Below, piece by piece: positions 24,189-35,504 of a stretch of DNA of 64,000 nt; the stretch's first letter is position 1; each line of letters opens with the position of its first letter. Where the stretch lies: contig JXTC01000139.1 of the NCBI GenBank assembly GCA_002914845.1, positions 638,761 through 702,760 on the forward strand. The letters run 5' to 3'. The translations under genes were made by a program, and so were the position numbers. Source of the stretch: Trema orientale. Lineage: Eukaryota; Streptophyta; Magnoliopsida; Rosales; Cannabaceae. The notes beneath the pieces were generated by a model. The model had not been told where the DNA came from. It saw nothing but the letters and a program-made list of their open reading frames with translations, and ran no database searches.

Positions 24189-24665
24189 CCTGGGACGAAG
24201 TTTCCATGATATTTCGACTATTTTTCGATGACATTTCGATGTCCTTTTTGTAGTAGATAGTGGTTAATATTTTTTCGACAGGTTTCGACTACTTTTCGAT
24301 TATATTTCGACGTGACATGGTTTTTGACGATTTTCGATGGATAATTTCGACCTCCTGGCTAGTTTAGAGTTTCTGTAGGAATTTTCGATGACCATCGAAA
24401 TGTTGTCGAAATGAGGACTATCGAAATTTCGATCATTTTTCGACCTGTTTCGATTAATTTCGACCTGTTTCGATTATTTTCGATGGAAAATTTCGACCTC
24501 CTGGCTAGTTTAGAGTTTCTGTATGATTTTTCGATGACCATCGAAATGTTGTCGAAATGAGGACTATGGAAATTTCGATCATGTTTCGACCTGTTTCGAT
24601 GAATTTCGACCTATTTTGATGAAGTTCGACAATATTTCGACGTAATTTCGATGCTTTTGATATAT
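24189..24665. repeat. Left subterminal TTTCGA-motif array of the MULE
   Basis: Dozens of 'tttcga' and 'atcgaaa' motifs are packed here. A larger unit of about 125 bp, including 'cctcctggctagtttagagt' and 'gaccatcgaaatgttgtcga', occurs twice (about 24350-24480 and 24490-24600). The same motif recurs in inverted sense at the right end (29450-29760), making a long-range symmetric arrangement that may bind transposase. Confidence 0.85.
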
Positions 24666-24709
24666 GTTAAATTTGTAAAAATTTTGTTTAAAATCAATTT
24701 TTTCCACTA

Positions 24710-25573
24710 ATGCAGAACCAAAAGTCAAAGCTCCTGGTACCTTTTGAGGAACACTTTTCTGGAAGGGTCACTATAAAAGGAACAACGGTGATGTCGAAGA
24801 TTAAGGGGAGATTTGAGAAGTATGATTTGTTAGAGAGGGCAAACCAATGCCCGTTTAAGCAGTTTTTTCTTGCTCCTCCAATGCAAGCGTCGGGAGTCCT
24901 TATACACCAACTAATGTTGAGGAAGGTGAAATCCAGAATCCCGGGGGAGATGCAGTTTTTCATTGGGGATAGCAACTTGAGATTCGGGGTTGGTGAGTTT
25001 GCGTTGATAACGGCGTTAAACTTTGGCAAAGAACCGGACGATGTGAAGTACAAATCTATGACTACTAGCATGCGACTCAGGGAGACATACCTGAATAATG
25101 AAGCAAATGTAAGATCTGGTGAATTAGAAGCTGCATTTGTAAATTTTGAGGAGAAGGAGGACGTTTGGAATTTGGGGTTGTGCTACTTGGTAGATGGGCT
25201 CTTGATGGCACAAGAGTCAAGCACCAAGATTCTGATGGATATGCTCTCTTTTGTGGAGAATGAGGAGGATTTCTTTAATTATCCATGGGGAAGGCGATCT
25301 TACGAGAGAACATTTCATAGTTTGAATAAGGACATGATGCATCAGAGGGAAAACTACCTTCTGAAGATGAAAAAGAATAAGAAGGCGAAAGAAGCTCAAT
25401 ACACAGTCTATGGGTTTAGTATTGCTTTACAGTATTGGGCTTATGAGGCTATCCCCAAGCTTACTGGTGCATTTTGTGAGAACCTTGGCATCAAATTCCC
25501 AAGGATGTTGTCATGGACAAGCAATAAAACACCATCAGTGAAGGATTGTATTGATGTATTCAAGATTAAGAAA
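24710..25573 (+). CDS. DUF1985-domain protein carried by the MULE
   Basis: An open frame of about 288 codons starts near 24710. A GT donor at 25574 (AAA|GTAAGT) would end the exon in phase 0; without splicing the frame stops at 25591. The translation shows the plant DUF1985 pattern: a phrase like FALITALNFGKEPDD around residues 89-103 and further conserved Trp/Phe positions such as WNLGLCYLVDGL. DUF1985 is of unknown biochemical function and is found almost only in proteins of Ulp1-type MULEs in plants. A peptidase tail lies downstream, so this is probably the N-terminal exon of a DUF1985-Ulp1 fusion. The start codon is uncertain because the N gap lies upstream. It looks intact but belongs to the transposon, not the host. 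Confidence 0.75.
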
Positions 25574-25672
25574 GTAAGTCTGGAAAATTGATTCAATTCT
25601 ATATAATTAACTATAGAAATTATTTTTATAAATTCCTATGTTGATTGAACTTTGTTTTGAACTATGTTGCAG

Positions 25673-26111
25673 CTTGTCGGCAGTACGACTCGGACCAAAC
25701 ATTATATAATGCTGCACGTGTCGACGAAGCCATACGTCCAATGATGAAGATGCTGCCATACTATCTGCTGAGTGTAGACCGAGTCCGTGATCGCGATGAT
25801 CTTGATTTGTCTATAACGACAAAACCTCGTGATTTCGATGTTAGAAGGTTACCTCCCGATGTAGTGCCCCAAACATCGAAGAGGTAATTCAATACAATAT
25901 AGAAACAAATTAACAAACATTTCAGCATATTGTTATTTTGACACTAACTAGAATCATTTGCCTTTGTAGTGGAGATTGCGGCATTTTTGTTGTCAAGCAC
26001 TTGGAATGTCTGTTAGCCGACATTCCACTGACCAATGTAGTTGATGCTGTTATGCAACATTCAAGAGACAAATTATGTGTAGATTTATTCTACCAGAATA
26101 TAGAGCCATAG
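25673..26111 (+). pseudogene. Truncated Ulp1-type (C48) cysteine peptidase tail
   Basis: Two exon-like parts, 25673-25887 and 25969-26111, join across a GT-AG intron (donor at 25888 GTAATT, acceptor ending TTTGTAG at 25968). Across the junction the reading gives the C48 catalytic cysteine box SGDCGIFVVKH, and the frame ends at TAG 26109-26111. Ulp1 peptidases cleave SUMO-like modifiers. Copies carried on MULEs have unknown substrates. The upstream half of the catalytic domain, with the His and Asp of the triad, is missing; only the stretch around 'VDEAIRPMMKMLPYYL' to the Cys box remains. The link to the DUF1985 exon is out of frame with the simplest splice (25574 to 25672), so this copy is probably inactive. 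The last exon recurs at 27388-27530 in the duplicated stretch. Confidence 0.7.
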
Positions 26112-26161
26112 GTCTATATTATTATTCTTTGTATAGTTGTTGGTTTTGGTAATTTCTGTAA

Positions 26162-27289
26162 TTAATTTGATTTGGGATAGAGTAACCGATGTATTGTGCA
26201 TGTGTTATGTGAATTACTTAAGTTTGTTAACCAATTCGATGTTATTCGTATCAGAAACTCCGCCAAAGTTGTGATTGGATACTTCCGTGCATCTCTACTC
26301 ATGTTATTAAAGCTCTCAGCATTATTACTTGTCATGATGTTGTAACGAATGGCAGAGAAGTTTGCACGGCTCCATTTCTCAATGCCTATTTCTTCTAAAT
26401 AATTAGCAATGGCTTCATCCTTCACCTTGATCTTTTCAAAATGATAAAGAAAGTCACTCATCCGATAGGATTTTGCCGCCAAGAAGTACTCACTGTGGCA
26501 ATGATCAGTCTTGAATTTTGCTTGGATATTCATACCAATATGATGTATGCAAGCTCCGTGGTGTGCTTCAGGGAACACAGTCGACAATGCATTCGCAATA
26601 CTTGGGTGTCGGTCTGATACGAAGACCAAGTTCTCAACATCTCCAATGGCTTCCTTTAGTTTCACGATAAAATACATCCAGGAGTCATTGTTCTCTGAGT
26701 CGACTGCTCCAAATGCAACATGATACAACTGCCTGTTTGCATCTTGTGCAATCGCAGCCAACATTGTCCCTCCACAGTTTGTTTTTAAGAAAGATCTATC
26801 CACACATAGCATAGGACGGCATGCTGCTCTAAATCCCCGAATACATGCACCCAGTGACATGAAGAAGTACTTGAAACATCCTATCTCGTCGGTCTCTAAA
26901 TGCGTTATCGTTCCTGGATTAGTCTTCTCTAACATATATAGGTAAGATGGCAGCTTTTGATATGAACCATCCACTGTTCCCCTCACATAAAGAAGTGCTT
27001 TTTCCCTACATCTCCATGCCTTTTCATATGTCATGTTAATCCTATAGTCTTTAGAGAAATCGTCGATTATTGACCGATAGAGCATAATTAGGGTTGGCTG
27101 GATTTGTGTACTTTCTCTTAATGCAATGTCCAATAACCCATGGTGCTGCTTGTCTGTTGTCCTTATGCCTTATTGCCAACGAACATGTGTGTTCATCTTC
27201 GCACCTCAAACATGTCAGACTGCTCGACCTTTCTAGCTCGCAACCGCCACGTACAATTGTCATCTATACATGTTATAAACCAACAGTCT
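26162..27289 (-). pseudogene. MULE transposase, left (duplicate) partial copy
   Basis: Identical to the C-terminal part of the transposase at 27581-28708 and cut off by the N at 27290. It holds the same 323-codon frame with the DDE core. If the duplication is an assembly artefact, this copy and the next are one and the same locus. Its stop codon lies 50 bases from the convergent peptidase stop. Confidence 0.85.
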
Positions 27290-27290
27290 N
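27290..27290. other. Single-N contig junction
   Basis: One N separates the two identical 1418-base copies, marking a join made without overlap merging. Confidence 0.95.
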
Positions 27291-27580
27291 AACATCGAAG
27301 AGGTAATTCAATACAATATAGAAACAAATTAACAAACATTTCAGCATATTGTTATTTTGACACTAACTAGAATCATTTGCCTTTGTAGTGGAGATTGCGG
27401 CATTTTTGTTGTCAAGCACTTGGAATGTCTGTTAGCCGACATTCCACTGACCAATGTAGTTGATGCTGTTATGCAACATTCAAGAGACAAATTATGTGTA
27501 GATTTATTCTACCAGAATATAGAGCCATAGGTCTATATTATTATTCTTTGTATAGTTGTTGGTTTTGGTAATTTCTGTAA

Positions 27581-29547
27581 TTAATTTGATTTGGGATAGA
27601 GTAACCGATGTATTGTGCATGTGTTATGTGAATTACTTAAGTTTGTTAACCAATTCGATGTTATTCGTATCAGAAACTCCGCCAAAGTTGTGATTGGATA
27701 CTTCCGTGCATCTCTACTCATGTTATTAAAGCTCTCAGCATTATTACTTGTCATGATGTTGTAACGAATGGCAGAGAAGTTTGCACGGCTCCATTTCTCA
27801 ATGCCTATTTCTTCTAAATAATTAGCAATGGCTTCATCCTTCACCTTGATCTTTTCAAAATGATAAAGAAAGTCACTCATCCGATAGGATTTTGCCGCCA
27901 AGAAGTACTCACTGTGGCAATGATCAGTCTTGAATTTTGCTTGGATATTCATACCAATATGATGTATGCAAGCTCCGTGGTGTGCTTCAGGGAACACAGT
28001 CGACAATGCATTCGCAATACTTGGGTGTCGGTCTGATACGAAGACCAAGTTCTCAACATCTCCAATGGCTTCCTTTAGTTTCACGATAAAATACATCCAG
28101 GAGTCATTGTTCTCTGAGTCGACTGCTCCAAATGCAACATGATACAACTGCCTGTTTGCATCTTGTGCAATCGCAGCCAACATTGTCCCTCCACAGTTTG
28201 TTTTTAAGAAAGATCTATCCACACATAGCATAGGACGGCATGCTGCTCTAAATCCCCGAATACATGCACCCAGTGACATGAAGAAGTACTTGAAACATCC
28301 TATCTCGTCGGTCTCTAAATGCGTTATCGTTCCTGGATTAGTCTTCTCTAACATATATAGGTAAGATGGCAGCTTTTGATATGAACCATCCACTGTTCCC
28401 CTCACATAAAGAAGTGCTTTTTCCCTACATCTCCATGCCTTTTCATATGTCATGTTAATCCTATAGTCTTTAGAGAAATCGTCGATTATTGACCGATAGA
28501 GCATAATTAGGGTTGGCTGGATTTGTGTACTTTCTCTTAATGCAATGTCCAATAACCCATGGTGCTGCTTGTCTGTTGTCCTTATGCCTTATTGCCAACG
28601 AACATGTGTGTTCATCTTCGCACCTCAAACATGTCAGACTGCTCGACCTTTCTAGCTCGCAACCGCCACGTACAATTGTCATCTATACATGTTATAAACC
28701 AACAGTCTTTGCCTGACTTTTTTACCTTGAACTCAAAATTAGACTTCATTGCATACAAGTGCAGCTTCAGCTTCAAGTCTTCCTTATTCTCAAATAGTTG
28801 ACCGATCGTGATTTTAAATGAATTAGAAGATCCAACTGACAAGTTATTTGGGGTTCCCACCGGCAATTCTCCCGCTGAAAACAAGGGAGCACTCCACTTT
28901 GCTGCATTATCTACTATCCTTACTCTACGCACTCGACTACTTGAAGTCCATGGTGTTGTCCCTGGAGTCTTGGGTACTTCACCAAAGCATTCCTTTAACT
29001 CTTCTGGACGTATGTTCTCGGCACCAAAACCCCAATCATAGTAGTTGTCACTATCGTTCCTTATTGGTGGACAAATTTCTGGAGGACACGCTGCAGCGGC
29101 AGGTAGAGTTGGATCTACTTCTTGCGCTTCTATTTTCTCTGCATCTGTTTCAGGCACAAATGAAGCATTTTGACTGCAACCCTCACCCACAGCTCTAAAC
29201 TTCGGTAAAATGGACACACATAAAGGAGTACGATTCTTAATAGAGTAAGACATCTCCTCAAGCCAAAGTTCTAGGTCACTATCAGTAGTAATCTTGGTTG
29301 GAGGAATAGGGATTCCATCTCCACCACCACATTTATAAACAACCTTAAGTTCTAAATCAAAACGATTTTTATCAACTCCAATCACCTCATACAGCTTATC
29401 TACAAGGGTCACAAAAGTTATACCCTTCCATACACCAATGGCCTTACTTTCGAAATAAAATCGAAATTTCGATGCTTCTCCTGAATACATCGAAATTGAT
29501 CGAAAAAATAATCGAAAGTCATTGGAAAAACAGTCGAAAAATGTCAT
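27581..29547 (-). pseudogene. MURA-like transposase of the MULE, frameshifted
   Basis: Reading the minus strand from 29547, the N-terminal frame (to 28612, 311 codons) begins with a poorly conserved region. Its end carries a MuDR DNA-binding-like domain (IGQLFENKEDLKLKLHLYAM, then a C...C pair). Two frameshifts follow, near 28640-28680 and near 28510-28550. The final frame (28552-27581) holds the catalytic DDE core: first Asp in CVDRSFLK, second in VSDRHPSI, a C...HH knuckle in 'GACIHH', and Glu in NNAESFNN. The enzyme would cut and join the element ends. The expected C-terminal SWIM zinc finger is absent: the protein stops after ITSNWLTNLSN. With two frameshifts it cannot be made as one chain unless the assembly is wrong. 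Confidence 0.85.
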
Positions 29548-29760
29548 CGAAATAAGGTCGAAAATTCGACTATCATCGAAGTATAGTCGAAAATTCTACT
29601 AGAATCGAAATATAGTCGAAATATGATTGAAATATAATCGAAATTTCAATGCTTATCGTGAGGCAGACGTTTTTTTTTTCCAGACTTTTGCAGATAATCC
29701 AAGAAAACGACTTTTAATGTATAAATTATGGTCGTAACATATCGAAATTCAGGTAAAAAT
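29450..29760. repeat. Right subterminal TCGAAA-motif array of the MULE
   Basis: Many 'tcgaaa' copies (for example 'atagtcgaaatatgattga') occur between the transposase start and the right terminus, inverted relative to the left array at 24189-24665. The array overlaps the likely promoter and N-terminal codons of the transposase frame. Confidence 0.8.
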
Positions 29761-30143
29761 CATTTCAAACAGTACCCATAATATTTGAACATATAAATTA
29801 CATACCCATTTCGCGGATTTCTGTCCTCCGTCTTACCGCCAAGTCTTTTTTCTGTTTTTTCAACTTATACCTTTTCTGCTCTTACAATTTCAGCTGCTTA
29901 GACAGTGTGATAACTTCAACCATGAGATTATAGGAAAGATTGTGAGGATATAGAGGGAGGAATGAGCAGCTACAGCTAGGTTAAAGAGGCGAAGAGCGGC
30001 ATATACACTGTAAACTAATTATTAAGGGCAGAAGTGACATTTCAGGTGGTATATGCATACTTTTCAGAGTTTTATTGAGGGAAGCATATGGGCCAAAATA
30101 GGAGTGTTATGACGCATATTTAACCTAATTTCTCAAACTTGTT

Positions 30144-31032
30144 TTCTTTGAAATGTATGGTATCTCTCATTTAATGTCATTTAAGAAGACAGACTCAAAT
30201 AAAAACAATTAATTAGATAAATTCACACTCTGGTCAAAAACTTTTATGATTACGTACCCAAAGCCTTAGATATGTATGTACAAATTTTATATTATCAATT
30301 TATAAATATCACTATCTATAAATACCTCCCACAAATTTTTCGAAATATTAAGTTTTGCCGAACGTTTCTAATTAATATGTACACAATTAGAAGGCACATG
30401 TAATTAGGCAGTTGGACCCACTTCTTTTCCGGCCGAAAGATCCAAGGTATTGTCATACAGGTCCACTCATAAAGCCCCAAAAAATGTGGACAAGAAGATA
30501 CCCATCTGTGGTCCAAACCAAGTTTCATCTCCACTTCAATCCAATTACTGTGACGATATTTTATTTTATTTTGAGGGTAGATAATACATTTTTATCTCAC
30601 GGTTTATTTAGCTTATACTTGTATTAAACTCTGATTAAAATTTGTTTTTAGATTTAACAAAACATCTCAAAGTCCTATTTGTCTATCACCCCATAGAGAA
30701 AAATAAAAAACGCCTCCATAGAATCGCCCTGAAACATATCAATCCAACTCCACCACTGGGTCAAAACAAGTAAGCTTTAGTGGCCTCACAACCAATCAGG
30801 GCATGCCATACCGAATTAATACTCTCCTTACAGCGACCACAACATTGAGGGATAAAAATACCCCTGAATTATTCTAATAATTATTATTATTTAAATCTTA
30901 GTCAAGTTCGTATTTAGAGTCCAATTAATTTGATAATAAACTTATATGTATATACTTAAGTTTTAATTAAGCACACATTATATATACGAATAAGTATATC
31001 TATTGTTAATATTATAATTATTATTAAATAAG
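30144..31032. other. Spacer between the MULE and the chromovirus
   Basis: AT-rich sequence with no recognised gene or complete element. A 72-codon open frame on the minus strand (30316-30534) has no identifiable motif. Confidence 0.45.
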
Positions 31033-33429
31033 TGTGCAGCACGTGAAATTTTAATTTCCACTAATTTATTGATATGTATTAAAATATATATAGATTTTAA
31101 TTTTTTTTTCTACTTATGGATAGATGGTTAACATATAAGTTTAGGTTATTTAAAAAAAAAAAAAGAATCTAATTTAGTCAAAAAGGGGAAAAGGGAAGTT
31201 TCCCACAAATTTATGAAACCTAATGTAGGTTACACGTTAGTTTTTTTTTTTTTAAGAAAAGAAAGGTGATAAATGATTAAAACAAAAAAAAAACATTGAT
31301 TGACATTAAAAAAAAAAAAAAAACCCTAAGCCAAAAACCTATATATATATATATATCTATCTCTTAAAAATACAATTAAGCCTCCTCTTAAATTTCTCTC
31401 TACCTCTCTTTCTCTCTTAGTTGCTGAGTATTTGTGATTTCAAGAGTTTTGCTTAGTTTTCTTCAATTTTTCAAGAAGAAGGTAAACATTTAAAAACACT
31501 CATTTCTTTGATTTTATTGCTTTTGCTGCTGTTACATCAAAATTCAACCTATGATATCTAGGGTTAGAATTTTTTATAGAATCTGAAATTTTAATAACTT
31601 GTTTATTAATATGTTAGGTTATATTTTGGAAATTTTTATGATCATAGGGATTTATTTGTATTCGTTATTAAACTTCTTATTTATATTGTCCTTAACATCA
31701 GTGAATCTGACAGATTTAATATTTCCGTTTGTTAACGTTCAAAACCCATGATATTGATATCTTTTCGACTTGAAATTTTTACTGGACGTATATCAATGTG
31801 CGATTAGGTCTCCAAATATTTTCGTGAGTTTTGGAAATTTCTACAATTAAATATAATTTTCGTAATCTTTATTGTTTTGCTGATTTCAGTGCTGATACAA
31901 ATCCTGATGTAGAATTTCATGAATTCAAAGTGCTATCTAATGGTCTATTTTGGAATCTATAATTTTTGTGCATGTTTTATATTGTGTTAAAAATACTTTC
32001 AAAAAATTTCAGATTATTTTGATTTAAGAAAAAATCTATAAAATTCTATCATTGTGCACTGGTTTTCAGTTCAACAGTTTTACTGGGTTACAGGATTTAG
32101 ATTCAAAATTATGAAAAATATATTAAATATTTTTTATAAATTCAGATAATTTTTATAAATCTTTGTTTATATGTCTTAATAAGCTCTACAAAGTTATATA
32201 ATAAACCGAATTATATTGTTGAATCTAAAATTATTTAAGCATGTCTAGTTTGCTGAATGTTTACAGATTTAGTTTATTATGAAAATTACTATGTTATTTT
32301 ATGTTATAGATATTTTTAAACATATGAAATATGTTTCTTAAGAGCAATGATATCATGTGTTAATATTTTTAAATATTTTTACATAAATAATAAATAAATA
32401 AAAATATAAAGGATAAAGAAGAGGCACGTGGTTTCAATGAGGTTGGTTATGTGGTATTTCACTACAAAGTTTTTCTAAGGACTTGAGGTAAGTAAATCTC
32501 ACCCTATGTGTTTATGTGTAAATTTATGTGCTACTCTATGATGTTATTATGATCAATATGGTATGTTATTATATGCTATGCTATTTTAGTTTGCATATTA
32601 AGTATGACATGAGTATGCACATGTATTGCATAAATTGCAGAAGAGATTATGATTTTCAAAGAATGATTTCTAAAGCACTATGCAACCAGATTTTGTTCAA
32701 AGAAGAATGTTTTCATTTAAGTGTGTGTTAAGTTCTTGAAAGGAGTATGAGCACCTGACTGAATGACCTACAGTCACCATGTTAAGAACGAATGTTTAAA
32801 CTGCGATGCTAGCCATTGTAGTATGATAGCTATATGGGATCCGAATAGCTACAAGGTCATATGTTTGTCATGACACCATGTTTATGGCTCATCACTTCTG
32901 ATAGACTTGGCATTATACTATATTGAGCTCAAATATGAAAAGTTTTATGAAAAGATAACGTTTATGATTAAGATGTTTTTCAAAAGAGGGGTTGCATAGT
33001 TATGATTCTTCAAATGCATTATTCATAAAACACGACATTCATTGCATGCATGAGATTTACTTTCCGGGCGCAAGCTCATCCCATTATTTTAAAATTTTCA
33101 GATGAGCAATAGATTGTTGAAGGTTGGCTGGCGGCAGCAGTGGAATCCCAAATGGCGTTAGGACGTTTTTAATCGACTTTAAGTTTTATTTTCTTGTGTT
33201 TGGCTTTTGCATTAAAAATAAAAATTAAGTATTTTTATTTCATAGGTTACTTGAGTATTAGGTTTTGTTTCTGGATGTTTTAATAAGAGGTTGTTTTTTT
33301 TTAGTTTAAATATTCTTTTAGTTTTAAAAAAATTTATTACCGGATATTTCCGCATTTTATGATAAAAGATGAATATGGAAATTAAACATTTTCTAGTTTA
33401 GGTGTATACCTAAGTTAGGGGGTGTTGCA
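31033..33429 (+). repeat. 5' LTR of the chromovirus
   Basis: About 2.4 kb. Bases from 31464 on align with 38527 onward in the 3' LTR. The start at 31033 is inferred from the terminal inverted repeat with the LTR end, because the corresponding part of the 3' LTR is in the gap. A TATA-like tract lies near 31340-31355, with a CT-rich leader near 31380-31425. Confidence 0.75.
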
Positions 33430-33430
33430 A

Positions 33431-33447
33431 TTTGGTATCAGAGCAAG
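33431..33447 (+). promoter_or_regulatory. Primer-binding site (tRNA-iMet type)
   Basis: TTTGGTATCAGAGCAAG begins two bases after the LTR end and contains the classical plant core TGGTATCAGAGC, complementary to the 3' end of initiator methionine tRNA. Confidence 0.9.
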
Positions 33448-33664
33448 AGTTTAGTCGATTCTGTAGACTTTTTTTTAAAAAAAAAAGAGGGGTAAAATTA
33501 GGTTAACGCCATGGGAAGCCCGCTTTTAGCCAACTAGTAAGTGAAAAAGATGAAATGGAATTGTTTATGTTTCCTTTATATATATGATTTTTGTTATACA
33601 TGTTTATTATTATTTTTATTTAGAACTCTAGAACAAGACTTTAGTAAGATTTTTCTTTTTAGAG

Positions 33665-34739
33665 ATGCCGCCACGACAAAACTTTCCACGAAATGCCTCT
33701 ATGGAAGGAGAGGGTAATCAGCCCCAACGACGAGCTAGGAGTCAGACTCAGAATGTGCAAATAAATGTGGACAACCTGGTGCAGCTTATAACATATTCTG
33801 TTAACCAAGTTTTACAGCACCAACAACAATAACCACATGCACAAGCTGCTCAAGCTCCTCATCCTGGTGGAGTAACACTCCCTGTTTATGAGCAATTCAG
33901 GAGGATGAAACCTTCAAGTTTTCAGGGAGGCACAGATCCACTTATCGCAAAGGACTGGATCAAAGAATTGGAACACGTCTTTCGTTTGTTGACGTGCACC
34001 GATCAACAACGTGTTGAGTGTGCTATTTTATTGATGAAAGGCGAGGCAGCACACTGGTGGGAGATGACTGATTGTATCCACAATACTCAAGTTAACCCTA
34101 TCACATGGAATTGTTTCAAAGAAATCTTCTTTGAGAAGTACTTTCCATACTCTATGAGACAAGCTAAAGAGATAGAGTTCATCAACTTAGTGCAAGGGTC
34201 CATAAATGTTTCACAATATGAACGTCGATTCGAACAACTATCCCGTTTTGCACCACATCTAGTAGACACTGAGGAGCGTAAGGCGAGAAAGTTTGAAATG
34301 GGATTGAAACCTGACTTAAGACATTCGATCAAGGTTCTGAAGTTAACGACCTATGCTGAGGTTTTGGATCGAGCTCAAATTTTAGCTGAAGATGATGAGA
34401 AGTCCCGTCAACTGGATAGTCAAAAATTAAGCGTAAATCAGAAAGGAAAGCCCTGGAATAGAAACAACCAAAAGAGGAAAGGAAGTCATAGCGGAGGCGA
34501 CAAAGGTGGTAACAACAATAAAAAGATGGCGACAACTTGTGAAAAGTGCGGAAAGGCTCACTCAGGCGAATGTCGTATGGGTTCTAATTTGTGTTTTAAA
34601 TGTGGGAAGTCAGGGCACTTTATCAAAGACTGCAAGGAGAACCAGACCATTGGTGGCAACAGTGGGCAAAAGAAAACTCAAGGGCGCGTCTATGCTATGA
34701 CATACAAAGAGGCTGACACTTCGAATGATGTTATTACAG
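33665..34739 (+). pseudogene. Chromovirus gag with one internal stop
   Basis: Starting at ATG 33665 the frame is open except for a TAA at 33830-33832 in a run of CAA codons, which looks like a single C-to-T change. The main open stretch (33905-34753) has the Retrotrans_gag capsid pattern (FQGGTDPLIAKDWIKELEHV ... GEAAHWWEMT) and then a basic linker. Two zinc knuckles follow: an atypical C-x2-C-x4-H-x4-C (CEKCGKAHSGEC) and a canonical CCHC (CFKCGKSGHFIKDC). Gag forms the virus-like particle and binds element RNA. An intron-like segment begins at 34740, directly after the last gag codons. Confidence 0.85.
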
Positions 34740-34806
34740 GTAAACTCTACTAACTAGATCTTTTAGTAATAATCATGATATTGATTGTGTATATTATGTG
34801 CTATAG
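34740..34806 (+). other. Intron-like 67-bp segment between gag and protease
   Basis: The segment starts GTAAAC after ACAG and ends GTGCTATAG before GTATTATG. It contains stops in frame. Removing it joins gag and protease in one frame at a position matching the normal Gag-Pol order of related elements. A TACTAAC string near 34748 resembles a branch point but is closer to the donor than usual. It could instead be a small insertion or the site of a stop/frameshift between gag and pol. Confidence 0.45.
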
Positions 34807-35504
34807 GTATTATGATTGTTTCTGGTGTTCCTGCTTCTGTTTTAATTGATTCGGGAGCTACTCATTCTTTTGTCAACTTATCCTTTGCTGAAAAGTTAGA
34901 AGCTACACCAGAACCTTTATATAAATGATTTAGTGTTTCCACACCTTCAGGAGCTATTCTAGAATCTTGTAGTAAGCTCAAAGGGTGCAAAATCCTAGTT
35001 GATGGACGAGAAGTATTCGTAGACCTTGTTCTTCTAGACATTCGTGATTTCGGCATTATACTGGACATGGATTGGTTGAGTGCAAATCATGCAACCATTG
35101 ATTGTAGTTAAAAGGAAGTGACCTTTCAACCGCCGACTGGACCAAGTTTTTCTTTCCTTGGAGTTAGGAATATACCCCGAATACCTATTATTACTGCAAT
35201 GAAGGCTCAACACATGCTGAACAAAGGTTCTGCTGGTTATCTTGCGTCAGTAATTGAGGTGCCAGAGAAAGAGATCAAAGCAAGCCAAGTACCAGTAGTT
35301 CAGGACTTCGTAGATGTTTTTCCCGAAGATTTACCTGGTCTACCCCCGAATCGTGAGATCGAGTTTGTGATAGATTTGGTCCCCGGTACGGCGCCTATTT
35401 CTAAGGCACCTTATCGCATGGCTCCAGCTGAATTAAAAGAGCTTAAAGAACAACTTCAAGATCTTTTAGATAAGAAGTTCATCAGACCTAGTCATTCACC
35501 ATAG
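34807..35504 (+). pseudogene. Chromovirus aspartic protease and linker, with stops
   Basis: The frame shows the retroviral-type aspartic protease box LIDSGATHSF, which would process Gag-Pol. In-frame stops lie at 34926-34928 (TGA), 35109-35111 (TAA) and 35502-35504 (TAG, at the entry to RT). Each can be explained by a single C-to-T or G-to-A transition (CGA, CAA and TGG codons). The linker after the protease ends with the pattern DVFPEDLPGLPP that precedes RT in this lineage. The frame is otherwise continuous from 34807. Confidence 0.85.

Larger units (their letters stand above)
25872..28708. repeat. Perfect 1.42-kb direct duplication flanking a single N
   Basis: Sequence 25872-27289 reappears at 27291-28708 with an offset of 1419, and I saw no difference between copies. 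The two 323-residue transposase frames and the intron/peptidase end are letter-identical. The lone N at 27290 sits exactly at the junction. This fits two contigs with an unmerged overlap better than a real duplication. Confidence 0.9.
23831..30134. mobile_element. Mutator-like element (MULE) with DUF1985/Ulp1 and transposase genes
   Basis: The termini are inverted repeats. The left starts 'gagaaattaggccaaatatg'. The right, read on the minus strand, starts 'gagaaattaggttaaatatg', and both continue into 'ctattttggcccatatgc'. The flanking 9-mers 'aaacttatt' (23822-23830) and 'aaacttgtt' (30135-30143) form a 9-bp target-site duplication with one mismatch, the hallmark of MULEs. Inside are a DUF1985 gene plus Ulp1-type peptidase tail on the plus strand and a MURA-like transposase on the minus strand, convergent with it. 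The element carries a 263-N gap and a 1419-bp duplicated stretch around a single N. Plant MULEs carrying Ulp1-like genes are known (Kaonashi/KI-type). The transposase frame is broken, so this copy is not autonomous as assembled. Confidence 0.9.

Noticed and set aside
24710..25573. DUF1985 frame as a host gene
   Set aside because: It lies inside a MULE with inverted ends and a 9-bp TSD, and DUF1985 is typical of such transposons.
25872..28708. Recent tandem gene duplication of the transposase
   Set aside because: Perfect identity with an N exactly at the junction is better explained by an unmerged contig overlap.
32528..32731. 67-codon open frame repeated at 39607-39810
   Set aside because: It is repeated because it lies in the two LTRs of the chromovirus; there is no domain and it is not a gene.
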